A stretch of 6,796 nucleotides of DNA from Pseudomonadota bacterium (GTDB lineage Bacteria; Pseudomonadota; Alphaproteobacteria; Caulobacterales; Caulobacteraceae): contig JAEWJI010000028.1 of the NCBI GenBank assembly GCA_023386645.1, positions 1-6,796 on the forward strand. The letters run 5' to 3'. Within the stretch, counting starts at the first letter, position 1, and every line of letters starts with the position of its first letter. Both the position numbers and the translations under genes were made by a program. The notes beneath the pieces are model-generated. The model was not told the origin of the DNA. It did not search any database and saw nothing but the letters and a program-made list of their open reading frames with translations. Below are positions 6,654-6,796 of the stretch, piece after piece.

Positions 6654-6796
6654 TCATGCCCACGGATCGAGTTCGAGTTTCACCATCTCTTCGTCGCCAT
6701 CGAACTCATTGGCGGGCATGGCGCCATGGGTGCCGTCCCCGGCCTGGAACACGACGATCACAGTCATCAGCGTGGTGGCGAGGCTGGCGGCAAAGG
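6654..6796 (-). CDS. C-terminal fragment of an unrecognised protein (mirror copy)
   Basis: This is the exact mirror copy of the truncated frame at the left edge, ending LELDPWA at the 6654 side. It is cut at the same base as the left copy, which implies both ends of the contig come from the same template end. Confidence 0.5.
   Translation of the reverse strand, partial: FAASLATTLMTVIVVFQAGDGTHGAMPANEFDGDEEMVKLELDPWA

Larger units (their letters stand above)
1..6796. repeat. Perfect 6.8-kb palindrome (two 3398-base arms, no spacer)
   Basis: The whole window equals its own reverse complement. The first bases (cctttgccgccagcct) are the reverse complement of the last, and every gene, gap and hairpin in 1-3398 recurs on the opposite strand at 6797 minus its coordinate. 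The axis falls in ACT|AGT, inside a 14-base core (CGCGACTAGTCGCG), with no unpaired loop. Long perfect palindromes without a spacer are known to be unstable in bacteria because SbcCD cleaves hairpins and replication slips. Two natural copies would also normally differ somewhere. I infer that this is most likely a fold-back artefact of library preparation, amplification or assembly. A genuine inverted dimer or a hairpin telomere sequenced through both strands is the alternative. Confidence 0.97.

Noticed and set aside
1..6796. Insertion sequence or composite transposon with inverted terminal repeats
   Set aside because: The inverted repeat is the whole window; no transposase, no target-site duplication and no unique interior are present.
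1..6796. CRISPR array, tRNA, rRNA or riboswitch
   Set aside because: I saw no regularly spaced direct repeats, cloverleaf, conserved rRNA stretches or recognisable aptamer on either strand.

Overview
The window is one perfect inverted repeat. Bases 1-3398 and 3399-6796 are reverse complements of each other: base i pairs with base 6797-i, with no spacer and no mismatch in any part I compared. The axis lies in ACT|AGT between 3398 and 3399. Only about 3.4 kb of sequence is therefore independent. Both outer ends stop at the same base, inside the same gene, so the window looks like a complete contig made of one 3398-base segment read out and back. The likeliest cause is a technical fold-back: a chimeric amplification product, a hairpin read, or an assembler walking through a graph hairpin. 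A real head-to-head dimer, or a read-through hairpin telomere, cannot be excluded from sequence alone.

The unique half is GC-rich, with G/C-ending codons. Its gene content recalls the accessory regions of alphaproteobacterial plasmids and integrative elements, especially those of sphingomonads and rhizobia. That assignment is from memory of similar gene sets, not from a search. No rRNA, tRNA, transposase, integrase, CRISPR array or protelomerase gene is visible.

Left arm, all genes on the + strand: the C-terminal end of an unrecognised protein (3-143); a 194-base leader-like gap with short repeats; an unknown gene of about 182 codons whose reading frame breaks near 580-590 (338-885); a 63-base gap with a perfect 7-bp hairpin; an unknown 138-residue protein (949-1365); a 214-residue protein of the kind often auto-labelled 'antitoxin of toxin-antitoxin stability system' (1358-2002); a 66-residue small protein (1986-2186); a 345-residue Toprim-domain protein (2186-3223); and 175 bases of apparently non-coding DNA up to the axis. 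The right arm carries the same set on the - strand in mirror order, so the two Toprim genes end tail to tail across a 350-base palindromic centre.

The genes from 949 to 3223 look like one translationally coupled operon, with overlaps of 8, 17 and 1 bases. The Toprim protein, a primase- or topoisomerase-type nucleotidyl-transfer fold, is the only member with a predictable biochemistry. It suggests an accessory DNA-metabolism role on a mobile element; the small partner proteins are uncharacterised.
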